From: Acholoe squamosa
Taxonomy: Eukaryota > Annelida > Polychaeta > Phyllodocida > Polynoidae
DNA length: 64,000 nt
Direction: 5' to 3'
NCBI GenBank assembly: GCA_949317995.1
Contig: OX439040.1
Location: 72,823,972 to 72,887,971 of the forward strand
Each line of letters begins with the position of its first letter. Within the stretch, counting starts at the first letter, position 1. Shown here piece by piece: positions 63,931 through 64,000 of this stretch. The position numbers and the translations under genes were made by a program. The notes beneath the pieces were generated by a model. That model did no database searches. It saw only the letters and a program-made list of their open reading frames with translations, and was not told the DNA's origin.

Positions 63931-64000
63931 CCATCAAGGTGAAGCCTTGAACCCTAGACCTTCCACATCTAATGCCTGCTTCTTACCACTGCGCTATAGA
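63931..64000 (-). other. tRNA-like sequence at the window edge (SINE head or tRNA gene)
   Basis: On the minus strand TATAGCGCAGTGGTAAGAAG is an A box/D-arm and GGTCTAGGGTTCAAGGC is a B box/T-arm at normal spacing. The sequence is cut by the window end, so the acceptor stem cannot be checked. Confidence 0.55.

Overview
The window is animal nuclear DNA, AT-rich, with spliced genes (GT..AG introns), several AATAAA signals and a dense load of non-autonomous transposons. The gene content (an SH3BP5-type Rab11 GEF, an ALDH9A1-type dehydrogenase, an astacin protease and an LDLa-LRR-7TM receptor) suits a marine invertebrate, probably a deuterostome such as an echinoderm, hemichordate or lancelet. I cannot fix the species or phylum from sequence alone.

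Layout. 0-3 kb: repeats and a LINE 3' remnant. 4.09-11.74 kb (+): the last six coding exons of an SH3BP5-like gene; the first coding exon was not found. 12-26.5 kb: repeats, including a 3.6-kb near-identical tandem duplication (15.37-21.95 kb) whose first unit carries a solo-LTR-like insertion missing from the second. 26.92-33.25 kb (+): a complete nine-coding-exon ALDH9A1-like gene. 34.76-39.62 kb (+): a decayed copy of a large receptor gene, broken by stops, frameshifts, deletions and two transposon insertions. 39.6-47.7 kb: no gene, mostly foldback elements and G-rich repeats. 47.78-53.81 kb (+): a complete eight-exon astacin gene of 282 aa. 54.73-60.15 kb (-): the intact two-exon receptor gene, about 1742 aa, convergent with the astacin gene. 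60.2-64 kb: repeats and a third, tiny remnant of the receptor gene.

The genes do not form an evident pathway. SH3BP5 proteins activate Rab11 and act at mitochondria; ALDH9A1 works in carnitine and GABA precursor metabolism; the astacin is a secreted zinc protease; the receptor is a membrane protein. The most unusual items are: (1) the receptor, which has about 1000 residues of unrecognised ectodomain followed by LDLa repeats, LRRs and a 7TM domain lacking the usual class A micro-switch motifs; (2) a foldback element with 8-bp target duplications whose arms are arrays of a 20-bp self-complementary word, holding a nested retroposon, all inside the dead receptor copy; (3) several other arrays built from short palindromic words; and (4) a duplicated 5' splice site in the ALDH9A1 gene that could add six residues in frame.

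All exon boundaries come from reading splice sites and protein continuity by eye. Coordinates of diverged repeats are approximate.
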